NCBI GenBank assembly: GCA_016293865.1
Contig: JAEDDG010000002.1
Location: 79,165-143,164, forward strand
Origin: Oscillospiraceae bacterium
GTDB taxonomy: Bacteria > Bacillota > Clostridia > Oscillospirales > Oscillospiraceae
Reading direction: 5' to 3'
DNA: 64,000 nucleotides
In this document: in pieces, positions 16,024 through 25,167 of the stretch
Position numbering within the stretch: position 1 is the first letter of the stretch
Layout: each line of letters begins with the position of its first letter
Position numbers and translations under genes: made by a program
The notes under the pieces: model-generated
What the model saw: only the letters and a program-made list of their open reading frames with translations
What the model was told of the DNA's origin: nothing
Database searches by the model: none

Positions 16024-16929
16024 ATGGCTGTCGGCATCCCGCATTCCCTGACCAACTTCCATGAAACCTGCTTTGATGTCGGGAATGTTTCATTCACTTT
16101 TCTCTCTGCCGACCACATCGGCAGGTCAGTTGTCTATGAAAGTGATAATATCAACAACGCAACGCACACACATATATTTTACGAGATTTTTATTGTCCGC
16201 ACCGGCCGGCTTCTTGCCGTATTGTCCGACGATACCGTGGAACTGTCGCCATACCGGGCGCTTCTGCTGCCGCCGGACAGCCTGCACAGGATGACCAATG
16301 CGTCCGCTGACCTTGACGCATACTCCGTTTCGTTTTCTTTTCAGAAAAAGCATTCTGACTCTCCCACAGATCTGTATACGGAATTCTGCAGGCTGTTTGG
16401 CAGCACGCCGCGCACTCTGGACAAAAGCGAGGAGCTGGCGGACACAATGGGCCGGCTGATCTCCTATCAGGACAGCAACCGAATTGAAAAATGGCGCCTG
16501 ACCTCCGCGTGCTTCAATGAAATGGTCTTTATCTGCAAAGAAATGCTTGAACGTCATCTGCTGAAAGGCAGCAGCAATGCGGGCTACAACAGTCTTGAAT
16601 TCCGCAATTACATCATTGACGACTATCTGAACACCTGCTTTGCCGACAACATCACGCTGGAGACACTGGCGGACACATTCTATCTGACGCCGCAGCATAT
16701 CAACCGCATCATCCGCAAAAATTACGGCCTTCCCTTCCGCCAGCATATTATCCGCCTGCGCGTGCGCTACGCCAAGCAGCTGCTGACAGAAACAAATCTG
16801 CGCATCAACCGCATTGCCGCCATGTGCGGGTATGATTCGCAGCACGGCTTCTACACCGTCTTCGAAAAGGCCGTCGGCTGCACGCCCGAGCAGTACAGAA
16901 AGCGCTACACCAGAAACGTCGTCAAATAA
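16024..16929 (+). CDS. AraC family transcriptional regulator
   Basis: The 301-residue protein has an N-terminal cupin-like sensing domain with the typical THTHIFYEIFIV and LLPPDSLHRM segments (about residues 45-95). The C-terminal double helix-turn-helix covers about 200-300, including the DTFYLTPQHINRIIRKNYG and IAAMCGYDSQHGFYTVFEKAVGC-type region. The ATG at 16024 has GAGGTG seven bases upstream. It is divergent from the MFS transporter and probably regulates it. Confidence 0.92.
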   Translation: MAVGIPHSLTNFHETCFDVGNVSFTFLSADHIGRSVVYESDNINNATHTHIFYEIFIVRTGRLLAVLSDDTVELSPYRALLLPPDSLHRMTNASADLDAYSVSFSFQKKHSDSPTDLYTEFCRLFGSTPRTLDKSEELADTMGRLISYQDSNRIEKWRLTSACFNEMVFICKEMLERHLLKGSSNAGYNSLEFRNYIIDDYLNTCFADNITLETLADTFYLTPQHINRIIRKNYGLPFRQHIIRLRVRYAKQLLTETNLRINRIAAMCGYDSQHGFYTVFEKAVGCTPEQYRKRYTRNVVK

Positions 16930-16938
16930 GCAAAACAA

Positions 16939-16962
16939 GGCCGCAGGAACAATCCTGCGGCC
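16939..16962. terminator. hairpin between the AraC and DUF4349 genes
   Basis: The arms GGCCGCAGG and CCTGCGGCC pair perfectly over 9 bp with a 6-nt loop. The T-rich tail is better on the minus strand, so it mainly serves the DUF4349 gene. Confidence 0.8.
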
Positions 16963-16980
16963 CTGAATATCTCCGGCACA

Positions 16981-17964
16981 TCAATCCGGTTTCTTTTCAC
17001 TCTCAGCGGGCTTTACCACGGCGGAGGACGCCTTCTGCGCCCGTTTTTTTCCGCGTTTGACCGTAGTAAGCACAACAATCAGTACGCAGCCGGGGATGGC
17101 CAGAATCACGACCAGCTGCGGAAGATGCACAACGATCCACATCAGCAAATCAGAAAAGAATTCGCCGACGCTCTGCAGAGACTGCATAATTCCCTCACCC
17201 ATCTGCTCCCAGTAGGTCGCTGTGACAGGCGTCTGAACCGTGATCTTCGCCACTTCCATCAGTTCGATATAAAGCGTGCTGTAATCCACCTGATTCTGCA
17301 GTGTGTTCAGCGTGGTGGTCAGACTGTCTATATAATATGTTACCTCAGACAGGCGCGCTTCAATTTCAATCATGTCCGTCACAGTCTCTGCTTCCGCGAG
17401 CATTTCACGCAGCCTCTGAGCCTCTGCCTGATAGCTTGACAGGCGCGTCTGCGTATCATAATACTGCGTGGTAACATTTTCAGCCTCGTCGCGCAGATTC
17501 GTCACATGTCCAATACCGTCAAGCGAGGTCTTCATTTCGGAAAAACTTTCTGCCGGCACACGCACTGTGAAGGACGCCGTCCTGTAAGTCTGATAGCCGT
17601 AATAATCCGCCGCGTATCCGATGCCGGAAATATCCGAACCTTCAAGATATGCGTCGTACTTGTCAAGCAGCGCATAGACCGCCTCAACCGAAGCATCAAA
17701 CTGCGTTGTTTCGATCTCGGCATAGCCGGTATAAATCATTTTCTCCGCGCGGGACGCGCTCGTCATGCTGACTGAACCGAGACTGTTTTCAGCGCTGTAG
17801 TCCGCCTCTGTTTCAACGTCATCAGCGGCTTCATCCGTCCATACTTCCCCGTTTTCGTATTTTTCGGTGGGTGCGTAATCAGCGCTGTCATAGCTGCGTC
17901 CGCAGCCTGACAGCAGAACGGCAAGAAAAAGGCACACAAGAAGTCCGGCAAAAGTTTTTTTCAC
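16981..17964 (-). CDS. DUF4349 lipoprotein
   Basis: The 327-residue product begins with a lipoprotein signal ending in LLSGC (C21). An acidic low-complexity segment (about 22-75) follows, then the DUF4349 domain with an extended beta/coiled region. A long amphipathic helix (about 170-230) contains YYDTQTRLSSYQAEAQRL-type heptads. A C-terminal transmembrane helix and a basic tail complete it. It should be anchored at both ends outside the cell; no function is known. The GTG at 17964 is chosen because GGAGGG lies six bases upstream; the open frame to 18249 is too long and has no signal at its start. Confidence 0.85.
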   Translation of the reverse strand: MKKTFAGLLVCLFLAVLLSGCGRSYDSADYAPTEKYENGEVWTDEAADDVETEADYSAENSLGSVSMTSASRAEKMIYTGYAEIETTQFDASVEAVYALLDKYDAYLEGSDISGIGYAADYYGYQTYRTASFTVRVPAESFSEMKTSLDGIGHVTNLRDEAENVTTQYYDTQTRLSSYQAEAQRLREMLAEAETVTDMIEIEARLSEVTYYIDSLTTTLNTLQNQVDYSTLYIELMEVAKITVQTPVTATYWEQMGEGIMQSLQSVGEFFSDLLMWIVVHLPQLVVILAIPGCVLIVVLTTVKRGKKRAQKASSAVVKPAESEKKPD

Positions 17965-18214
17965 AGAAAGCCCTCCACTCAAATTGTATTTTTGATTTCT
18001 GGTTTGATCTGCTGTATGTATCCCGAACAAAATGCTTTTCTTTGTCTGATTCTTTCTGTTTCTTTGACGCAGAAAATAATAAAAAGTTCCACAGAAATGA
18101 TCGCATTTCCGCTGAATTTCCGCCGCTGACGCCTGATTTCCCTCAAATCCGCTCTGATTCTGATCCGCTGTCCACGGAATTCTGCATGCCGCTTTATAAA
18201 TCAAATTTTTTGCA
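17965..18214. other. intergenic region upstream of the tRNA-Ser genes
   Basis: No gene is supported here. The part next to 17965 must hold the promoter of the DUF4349 gene, but no convincing pair of boxes was found. The right end leads into the tRNA promoter. Confidence 0.5.
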
Positions 18215-18243
18215 TTGACAAAGCGGCGGGGGTATGTTAAAAT
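18215..18243 (+). promoter_or_regulatory. promoter of the tRNA-Ser genes
   Basis: TTGACA and TAAAAT are separated by exactly 17 bases, 25 bases before the first tRNA. This is one of the strongest housekeeping promoters in the window. Confidence 0.9.
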
Positions 18244-18268
18244 CATCAATGCGTTTAAGCGGCGGCAC

Positions 18269-18357
18269 GGAGAGATACCGAAGTGGTTATAACGGAACGG
18301 TCTTGAAAACCGTCGTACGGCAACGTACCGTGGGTTCGAATCCCACTCTCTCCGCCA
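18269..18357 (+). tRNA. tRNA-Ser (UGA)
   Basis: The acceptor arms GGAGAGA and TCTCTCC pair, followed by G and an encoded CCA. The anticodon stem ACGGT/ACCGT encloses CT-TGA-AA, giving anticodon UGA. A long variable arm and the GGTTCGAATCC T-loop fit a class II serine tRNA of 89 nt. Confidence 0.97.
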
Positions 18358-18404
18358 TTTCAGGCGGAAGATTTTGAATACGTTTTATATCTTCAGCCTG
18401 ACAC

Positions 18405-18496
18405 GGAGAAGTACCCAAGAGGCCGAAGGGGCTCCCCTGCTAAGGGAGTAGGCTGTGATAAGCGGCGCGAGGGTTCAAATCCCTCCTTCTCCGCCA
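18405..18496 (+). tRNA. tRNA-Ser (GCU)
   Basis: The acceptor arms GGAGAAG and CTTCTCC pair, followed by G and CCA. The anticodon stem CTCCC/GGGAG encloses CT-GCT-AA, giving GCU. It has a long variable arm and GGTTCAAATCC T-loop. It lies 47 bases after tRNA-Ser(UGA) and is cotranscribed with it. Confidence 0.97.
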
Positions 18497-18497
18497 A

Positions 18498-18527
18498 AAC
18501 TCCTTGTCTTATGACAAGGAGTTTTTT
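18498..18527 (+). terminator. terminator of the tRNA-Ser operon
   Basis: The arms AACTCCTTGTC and GACAAGGAGTT form a perfect 11-bp stem with a 4-nt loop, followed by a T run. Confidence 0.95.
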
Positions 18528-18612
18528 CTTGCATATATTCTGTTTCTTTTCATAAAATATAGATTTGATCGGCCGCTGTCTGCCTTCCGATCTGCGGCTG
18601 CCGGAGGTAAAA

Positions 18613-19854
18613 ATGTCTGCTCATCTGCAAAACGAACAGCTCTGCCGGACATCAATGGAATCTCTGAAAGAGCTGTATAAAATCGGCGTTGGTCCTTCAA
18701 GCTCACATACAATGGGTCCGGAACGCGCGGCTAAAATCGTCAAGGCCCGCTACCCGCAGGCCGACCGGATTGTCGTCACGCTTTACGGCTCCCTTGCCAA
18801 AACCGGTAAGGGACACCGCACGGATTATATTATTGAGAAAACGCTCGCGCCGGTTCAGACAGAAATTCTGTTTGACCTTGAGCGTACAGATCTTCCGCAT
18901 CCGAACACATTGCGTTTTTCCGTCTACTCCGGCGGCAGCCTCGTAGACGACCTGACTGTTCTCAGCGTCGGCGGCGGTGAAATCCGCTTTGCAGGCGAAG
19001 ATCTCAGCGCAAAGGCGCGTATCTATCCGCTGCATACATTTGCAGAAATCGCCGCACACTGCAGGGACAGGGGCATCCGTCTGTGGCAGTACGTACAGGA
19101 AGTCGAAGGCGAGGAGATATGGGCCTATCTGCGCGAAATCTGGCATTGCATGAAGCAGGCAATATTTGATGGGATTTCGGCAGAAGGCGAGCTTTTCGGC
19201 GGTCTGCATGTGCAGCGCAAGGCCAGGCAGCTGTACAGCCAGCGCCACATGGATGAATCCAGCGAAACCCGTGAAAACAGACTGGTCTGCGCCTATGCGT
19301 TTGCCGTCAGCGAACAGAACGCCGCGTGCGCCGGAAAAATTGTCACCGCGCCCACCTGCGGCTCAAGCGGCGTGCTGCCTGCCGTACTCAAATACACACA
19401 GGACCGCCGCAAATTCAGCGACGAGGATATTCTGCACGCGCTGGCGACCGGCGGTATCATCGGCAACCTGATCAAAACAAATGCATCCATCAGCGGCGCG
19501 GAGGCAGGATGCCAGGCCGAGATCGGCAGCGCATGCGCCATGGCCGCCGCTGCCCTTGCCGAACTTTATGAGATGGATCTTGACCAGATTGAATACGCAG
19601 CCGAAGTTGCCATTGAGCATCACCTCGGTCTGACATGCGATCCCGTCAAGGGCCTGGTTCAGATTCCGTGCATTGAACGCAATGCGGTTGCCGCCATGCG
19701 TGCCATCAACGCCGTAAATCTTGCAAATTTCCTGGCAGGCTCCAGGAAAATCTCATTTGACCTTGTGATCAAGACTATGTATGAGACCGGCAAAGACCTC
19801 TCCTGCCGCTACCGTGAAACAAGCGAGGGCGGTCTTGCAAAACTGTATAACTGA
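18613..19854 (+). CDS. sdaA: L-serine dehydratase, single chain, iron-sulfur dependent
   Basis: L-serine ammonia-lyase converts L-serine to pyruvate and ammonia with a [4Fe-4S] cluster. The 413-residue protein joins a short beta-type domain (GPSSSHTMGP and KTGKGHRTDY blocks) to the alpha catalytic domain (APTCGSSGVLPAVL, and cluster cysteines in AGCQAEIGSACA and in LTCDPVKGLVQIPC). Many Clostridia split these into sdaAB and sdaAA; here they are one chain, as in E. coli. GGAGG five bases upstream supports the ATG at 18613. It is convergent with the AGCS symporter, which could supply a small amino acid, but no direct link is shown. Confidence 0.95.
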   Translation: MSAHLQNEQLCRTSMESLKELYKIGVGPSSSHTMGPERAAKIVKARYPQADRIVVTLYGSLAKTGKGHRTDYIIEKTLAPVQTEILFDLERTDLPHPNTLRFSVYSGGSLVDDLTVLSVGGGEIRFAGEDLSAKARIYPLHTFAEIAAHCRDRGIRLWQYVQEVEGEEIWAYLREIWHCMKQAIFDGISAEGELFGGLHVQRKARQLYSQRHMDESSETRENRLVCAYAFAVSEQNAACAGKIVTAPTCGSSGVLPAVLKYTQDRRKFSDEDILHALATGGIIGNLIKTNASISGAEAGCQAEIGSACAMAAAALAELYEMDLDQIEYAAEVAIEHHLGLTCDPVKGLVQIPCIERNAVAAMRAINAVNLANFLAGSRKISFDLVIKTMYETGKDLSCRYRETSEGGLAKLYN

Positions 19855-19867
19855 AAAGAGAGTCAGG

Positions 19868-19906
19868 CAGCGCCATTTTCAATGAAAATGGCGCTGCTTT
19901 ATTTTT
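19868..19906. terminator. bidirectional terminator between sdaA and the AGCS gene
   Basis: A perfect 13-bp stem (19868-19880 with 19884-19896) has a 3-nt loop and a T-rich tail on the plus strand. The stop of the AGCS gene lies in the tail. Confidence 0.9.
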
Positions 19907-21413
19907 TGCAGACAGGTCTTCCGTTCACACGGCGCGGCCCTGCATCCAAACGCTCAAAATATGCGCGGGTCGCTTCCGCCACGGTTCCCGAGAGGGAGAG
20001 AACGGCAATCAGATTCGGAAGCGCCATCAGTCCGTTGCATGCATCTGCCATATTCCAGACGGATTCCGCACGCGCGGCAGCGCCCACAATGCAGAAGCCG
20101 GAAAACAGAATCTGAAACGGGCGCACACTTCGTGCGCCAAACAGATATTCACAGCAGCGCGAGCCATAGAGCGCCCAGCCCAGAATTGTGGACAATGCAA
20201 AAAGTACAATGCACACGGCGATGATCCATCCTGCCGCCCGCTCTCCCAAAACGGTCGCAAATGCGCGGGAAACGTCGGCACTGCTTCCCTGAACCCCGTA
20301 ATTCAGAGTATAGCCGACAGATCCGAGATCGCAGCAGAGCACTGTCAGCCCGGTCAGCGTGCAGAGAATCATCGAGTCGGCAAAAACCTCAAACACGCCG
20401 TAAAACCCCTGGCGGACGGCATTTGTTTCACTGCTGGCCGCATGCGCCATGGGCGCCGAACCGAGACCGGCTTCATTCGTGAAAATTCCGCGTCTGACGC
20501 CCCAGGTGACACAGGTTTTCAGTGCATAGCCTGCAGTGCCGCCGATGACTGCGGACGGCGAAAAAGCGCTGCGAACAACTGCGGCGAATGCGGGGCCGAT
20601 CTGCGCCGCGTTGGAGAGAATCACCGCAAGACAGGATACAACGTACACGAGGCTCATCAGCGGCACAAGCCGGGCCGTTACACTGCCCAGGCGCTTAATG
20701 CCGCCGATCAGCGTAAACCCCGTGACTGCGGCGGCTGTGATGCCGACAATCCAGTCTGACACCGATGCTGCGCGGCACATGTCCGTCTGCGCAGGCCGGA
20801 GCAGATGTGCAACCGCATCCGCAATACAGCTGACCTGAACGGCGTTGCCGATCCCAAACGATGCCAGCATGCCAAACACGCAGAACAGCACGGCCATCCA
20901 CTTCCATCGCCTGCCCATACCGTTTTGAATATAATACATGGGGCCGCCAGCCCACTCTCCGCCTGTCCCCCGCTGCCTGTAACGTATGCTCAGCACAACC
21001 TCCGCATATTTTGTTCCCATGCCCAGAAACGCCATGACCCAAAGCCAGAACAGCGCGCCCGGCCCGCCCATTGTAATTGCCGAAACCACTCCTGCAATAC
21101 TGCCAGTTCCGATTGTTCCGGCCATTGCCGTCGAGAGTGCCTGAAATGGCGTGATCTCACCCGATCCGGCCGTTGTGCCGTTAAACAGCCGGCCGACTGT
21201 CATACGCATAATGTGCCCGAAACGCCTGAACTGAATGCCGCCGGTACGTATCGTCAGGCACCCGCCCACAGCCGCCATAAGAAGCAGCATCGGCGCGCCC
21301 CAGACGATGGCATTCAGCCGGTCGCCCGCGTTTTGTTCAGTCCCGGCGCCGCAGCCGGAAAGTGCCAGACAGACTGCGGCTGCCGCAGCAGGCACCCATT
21401 TTTTCCAACGCAC
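19899..21413 (-). CDS. sodium:alanine/glycine symporter family protein (AGCS)
   Basis: AGCS proteins import alanine or glycine with sodium. The body has the family landmarks: GGCLTIRTGGIQFRRF, the TAMAGTIGTGSIAGV block, EFAGGPMYYI-like WAGGPMYYIQNG, and GIFTNEAGLGSAPMAHA. Unusually, the N-terminus carries a signal-like hydrophobic stretch ending in a lipobox (LALSGC) before the first AGCS helix. The true start is uncertain. GTG at 21413 is the first conventional codon in frame, but a CTG at 21422 sits seven bases after GGGGG and could be used. Frames open further upstream run toward the divergent oxidoreductase gene and are unlikely. The divergent AcnX operon may share its substrate. Confidence 0.82.
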   Translation of the reverse strand: MRWKKWVPAAAAAVCLALSGCGAGTEQNAGDRLNAIVWGAPMLLLMAAVGGCLTIRTGGIQFRRFGHIMRMTVGRLFNGTTAGSGEITPFQALSTAMAGTIGTGSIAGVVSAITMGGPGALFWLWVMAFLGMGTKYAEVVLSIRYRQRGTGGEWAGGPMYYIQNGMGRRWKWMAVLFCVFGMLASFGIGNAVQVSCIADAVAHLLRPAQTDMCRAASVSDWIVGITAAAVTGFTLIGGIKRLGSVTARLVPLMSLVYVVSCLAVILSNAAQIGPAFAAVVRSAFSPSAVIGGTAGYALKTCVTWGVRRGIFTNEAGLGSAPMAHAASSETNAVRQGFYGVFEVFADSMILCTLTGLTVLCCDLGSVGYTLNYGVQGSSADVSRAFATVLGERAAGWIIAVCIVLFALSTILGWALYGSRCCEYLFGARSVRPFQILFSGFCIVGAAARAESVWNMADACNGLMALPNLIAVLSLSGTVAEATRAYFERLDAGPRRVNGRPVCKK

Positions 21414-21608
21414 AGTTTTCAGCAGACTTCCCCCTTCCTGAATCCCGCTCACTCTTTTTTGTGCAAAAAGAACACATATCTGTCGATTTCCGGCGTCTGT
21501 TTTGTTGACAGTCTCTCTCCTCCATGATAGATTTATATGTAATGATACACCGGAAAGACCTCCGGATCCTCCCGGTAAATGAGTCATTTCAGAAAGAGAG
21601 GTTAAAGG

Positions 21609-23873
21609 ATGAAGACGGATGCTCTGGTCCAGCAGCTGGTAGACAGCTACGGAAACTGGGTCGCGGATGAGGACAAATGTGCCGCAGCCATCGGACGCAT
21701 GACGAAAGATCTGTATCCTTATCACGCGCTTTTCTCACCCATACGCATTAACCGCCTGACCGTAAAAAACAGGATTGTTATGGCGCCTATGGGAAATATC
21801 GACATGTGCGAGGAAACCGGCCGGCCGAATGCCAAAATGCTGCAGTACTTTTTTGCGCGCGCAAAGGGCGGAGCGGGACTGATCACCACAGGACTGATCC
21901 CCATCAGCCACGGCATTGACAACTCCATAACGGAAATGGGCAAGCTCACCTATTTTCCCCGTATTGACCGGAGCCGGACTGTACAGGCAGGCTGGCGAGA
22001 TCTGGCCCAGGGCGTACACAGTTACGGCAGCCGGATTTTTGTACAGCTGACCCCCGGACTTGGCCGTGTGGGCAATCCACAGTGTCTGGTCAATGAACTG
22101 AAATTCCCGAACTCCGCATCAATCAACCCGAATTTCTATATTTCCCAGATTCCCTGCATGCCTCTTTCCGGCGGAAAACTGCATAAAATCATCAAAAACG
22201 CCGGTCAGGCTGCCGCCGATGCAAAAGCCTGCGGGCTGGACGGCGTTTATCTGCACGGCCATGAGGGATACCTTCTGGAGCAGCTGACCAACCCCGCCTT
22301 TAACCGCAGGAAAATGGGGCGTTATTCAAACTGGCAGCAGTTCGGCATTGACATTGTGGCAGAACTGCGGCGCAGAACCGGCCCTGATTATCCGATCATG
22401 TACAGAATCGACCTTTCTCTGGCTTTGAATGAGACATACGGCGAAACCATGAACGAAAAAGCGCTGCGGAAGTTCAAAAACGGCAGAAGCGTTCAGGATA
22501 CGCTGGATTATATGGAAAACCTGGTCAAGGCCGGCGTCGATATTTTCGATGTGGATCTCGGCTGTTACGACAACTGGTGGCTCCCCCACCCGCCCGCCGG
22601 TATGCCGGCCGGCTGCTTCCTGGATGTGGCCAGAACGGTTAAAGAGTATTTTGCCGCAAAGGGTATTGTCTCCAATGCCGGCGTACCGATCCCTGTGGTG
22701 GCGGTTGGCAAGCTCGGCTATCCTGACATCGCTGAAAAAGCTCTGCGCGACCAGAAGTGCGATATGGTCATGCTTGGCCGCCCGCTACTGGCCGATCCGG
22801 AATGGCCGAACAAGGCGTATGCCGGCCGCGTGGAAGACATCTGTCCGTGCATTGGCTGCCAGGAAGGCTGCATCAATGAATTTGTGGACGGCGGCCATCC
22901 GCAGTGCGCCGTCAATCCGCGGACTGGCTTTGAGGACGTCCTTCCGGAGCAGCTTGTTCCGGCCGCTCAGCCGAAGCGGATTGCCGTCATCGGCGGCGGT
23001 CCGGCAGGCGCACAGTTTGCGCTGACCGCCGGCGCGCGTGGACATAAAATCGATCTTTACGAAAAATCCGGCGTTATCGGCGGGAAAATGCTGCCCGGCT
23101 CTGTGCCGAAAAACAAGTTCGATTTTGACAACTACCGCATCTATGTACAGGCGAACATCCGCAAAGCGACAGAGCGCGGAGAGGTCAGCGTGATTGCCGA
23201 AGCAGCCGACGCCGACTCGCTGCGTGAAAAAGGATATGACGCAATCATCACTGCCGTCGGCACACAGCCGTCTGTCCCGCCGATTCCGGGTCTGGACAAT
23301 GCGAATGCAGTTGACGCAGTGCATCTTCTGACGAACCCCGACCTTCTGGGAACCGCAAGAAAAATTGTTGTCATTGGCGGCGGCGTTGTGGGCTGCGAAA
23401 CAGCTTACTGGCTCAGCTATGAGCACGGCTGCGACGTTACTGTCGTTGAAATGCTGCCATATTTTATGGACGGCGCCTGCACCGCCAACCGCGGGCATCT
23501 GATCCACTATCTGGAGAAAAACGGCGTCCGGCTGATCAACATGGCAAAGGTGCTGTCTGTTTCTGACGGTCATGTTAAAGTCAGCCGCAATGTACATAAA
23601 AATGTACCGAATCCCTACAACACCTGGCAGCCGATCCTGCCGAAAAACATTGAAAATCCTCTGGCGCCCAAAATCGGCAGCGTCATGCAGGAGGAAATGC
23701 TGCCGGCCGAGCTGGTGGTGATCGCCGCCGGCGGCAGGCCGGATGACCGGCTGTTTTTCGCCCTGCAGGAAAAGAATGCGGCGCCTGAGCTTTACAACAT
23801 CGGCGACAGCTTTTCCGGCGGCCGCGTGCTGGAAGCCACGCGCGCTGCATATAATCTGGCCGCGCGCATATAA
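21609..23873 (+). CDS. old yellow enzyme/2,4-dienoyl-CoA reductase-like flavin and Fe-S oxidoreductase
   Basis: The 754-residue protein has the three-part layout of the 2,4-dienoyl-CoA reductase and trimethylamine dehydrogenase group. An FMN-binding TIM barrel begins after a 40-residue extension (KNRIVMAPMGN, LHGHEGYLLEQ). A [4Fe-4S] site follows in CIGCQEGC and a later CAVNP Cys (about 412-432). Then come an FAD motif (AVIGGGPAG, about 459) and a second dinucleotide motif (VVIGGGVVG, about 585). These enzymes pass electrons from NAD(P)H to reduce or isomerise unsaturated substrates. It starts the operon with both aconitase X subunits, 13 bases ahead of the first, so the substrate is probably the product or precursor of the AcnX reaction. 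Confidence 0.85.
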   Translation: MKTDALVQQLVDSYGNWVADEDKCAAAIGRMTKDLYPYHALFSPIRINRLTVKNRIVMAPMGNIDMCEETGRPNAKMLQYFFARAKGGAGLITTGLIPISHGIDNSITEMGKLTYFPRIDRSRTVQAGWRDLAQGVHSYGSRIFVQLTPGLGRVGNPQCLVNELKFPNSASINPNFYISQIPCMPLSGGKLHKIIKNAGQAAADAKACGLDGVYLHGHEGYLLEQLTNPAFNRRKMGRYSNWQQFGIDIVAELRRRTGPDYPIMYRIDLSLALNETYGETMNEKALRKFKNGRSVQDTLDYMENLVKAGVDIFDVDLGCYDNWWLPHPPAGMPAGCFLDVARTVKEYFAAKGIVSNAGVPIPVVAVGKLGYPDIAEKALRDQKCDMVMLGRPLLADPEWPNKAYAGRVEDICPCIGCQEGCINEFVDGGHPQCAVNPRTGFEDVLPEQLVPAAQPKRIAVIGGGPAGAQFALTAGARGHKIDLYEKSGVIGGKMLPGSVPKNKFDFDNYRIYVQANIRKATERGEVSVIAEAADADSLREKGYDAIITAVGTQPSVPPIPGLDNANAVDAVHLLTNPDLLGTARKIVVIGGGVVGCETAYWLSYEHGCDVTVVEMLPYFMDGACTANRGHLIHYLEKNGVRLINMAKVLSVSDGHVKVSRNVHKNVPNPYNTWQPILPKNIENPLAPKIGSVMQEEMLPAELVVIAAGGRPDDRLFFALQEKNAAPELYNIGDSFSGGRVLEATRAAYNLAARI

Positions 23874-23886
23874 AGGAGGATGAACA

Positions 23887-25167
23887 ATGCATATGGTTCT
23901 GACGCCGGAGCAGCAGGCAGTTCTGGACGGCAGCCGCGGTGAAACGGTTGCAAAAGTCATGAAAACCCTTGTCATGTACGGCGAGACCTTTGGTGCCGAA
24001 AAAATGGTGCCGGTTACCAGCGAATACGGACATCTGGTCACCAGCTTCGGACTTGGCGTCATGAAGGCGGTATACGAGCTGATGGATCAGCTGATTGACG
24101 CCGGTGCCGTCTCAGGTCAGAAGTTCTCAGTTGACCCGCGGCCGATGGACAAGCATGTTCCGGCCAATCTCATCCAGCAGATTTTCTTCAAAGTTATGTA
24201 CTCCAAGCAGAAATCCTATGAAAAGCAGCTGCAGAAACTGGGGATTCTCAGCGACCAGGCCTTTACCTGCACCTGCTATCTGGACGAAGTCGGCAATCAG
24301 CCCAAAAAAGGCGACGTGCTCAGCTGGGCTGAATCTAGCGCAGTCGTATATGCAAACAGCGTTCTCGGCGCACGCTGCAACCGCAACTCCGGTATACTGG
24401 AGCTGTTCGGCTCCATTGTAGGCTGGGTTCCCTATTTCGGACTTTTGACCGACGAGGGCCGCAAGGCGACCTGGGTCATCGACGTACGTACCAAAAAGCT
24501 GCCGGAGGCGCAGCTTCTGGGCAGCGCCATCGGCATGAAGGTCATGGAGGATGTCCCCTATATCAAGGGTCTGGACCGTTTCCTGGGCACCGAACTGAAT
24601 GACAGTGCGTGTGCTTATCTGAAGGATTTCGGCGCTGCCACGGCGTCCAACGGCGCTGTCGGCCTGTATCATATTGCAAACCTGACGCCGGAAGCCAGAG
24701 AAGCCGGTGAAAGCATCATTGCGCCGGGCGCGCAGACCTACGTCATCAACGAGGCGGAGCTGGCCCGCGTCAAGAACAATTATCCTGTCATCTGGAAAGA
24801 CTATTCCGCAAAACCCAAGCTCTGCTTTGTGGGATGTCCGCATCTGACACTTGAACAGCTGAAAAGCTGGACGGTGCGCATTGAGCAGGCGCTGGAGCGG
24901 TCAGGCAACAAAAAAGTCATCATTCCCACTGTGTTTACAGCCGCACCGGGCGTTCTGGAGAAATTCAACCAGACTGAATATGCACCGCGGCTGAAGGCCA
25001 CAGGCGTCATCACCAGTTATATCTGTCCGCTGATGTACATGAATAACCCGATGTGCGGAAAGATGCCGGTCATTACCTGCTCCAACAAGCTGCGCACCTA
25101 TACCTCCGCCCGCTATTACACGGAAGACGAAATCCTGGTGCGGATTACAAAGGAGGCCAAAAAATGA
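23887..25167 (+). CDS. aconitase X catalytic subunit (DUF521)
   Basis: Aconitase X enzymes are Fe-S dehydratases. Characterised bacterial members dehydrate cis-3-hydroxy-L-proline, and archaeal members dehydrate mevalonate 5-phosphate. The 426-residue protein matches the catalytic domain, including its LTPEQQAVLDG start, the GTCTPYL-like TCTCYLDE region, SNSVLGAR-like ANSVLGARCNRN, and the late CPLMYMNNPMCGK and TCSNKLRTY blocks that carry conserved Cys. AAGGAGG precedes the ATG. The swivel subunit overlaps its stop by four bases (ATGA), so the pair is translationally coupled. Specific substrate is unknown; the neighbouring oxidoreductase is not typical of known hydroxyproline clusters. Confidence 0.9.
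   Translation: MHMVLTPEQQAVLDGSRGETVAKVMKTLVMYGETFGAEKMVPVTSEYGHLVTSFGLGVMKAVYELMDQLIDAGAVSGQKFSVDPRPMDKHVPANLIQQIFFKVMYSKQKSYEKQLQKLGILSDQAFTCTCYLDEVGNQPKKGDVLSWAESSAVVYANSVLGARCNRNSGILELFGSIVGWVPYFGLLTDEGRKATWVIDVRTKKLPEAQLLGSAIGMKVMEDVPYIKGLDRFLGTELNDSACAYLKDFGAATASNGAVGLYHIANLTPEAREAGESIIAPGAQTYVINEAELARVKNNYPVIWKDYSAKPKLCFVGCPHLTLEQLKSWTVRIEQALERSGNKKVIIPTVFTAAPGVLEKFNQTEYAPRLKATGVITSYICPLMYMNNPMCGKMPVITCSNKLRTYTSARYYTEDEILVRITKEAKK

Noticed and set aside
22785..24062. Minus-strand open frame of 425 codons
   Set aside because: It is antisense across the oxidoreductase and AcnX genes and has no SD, motifs or protein-like composition.
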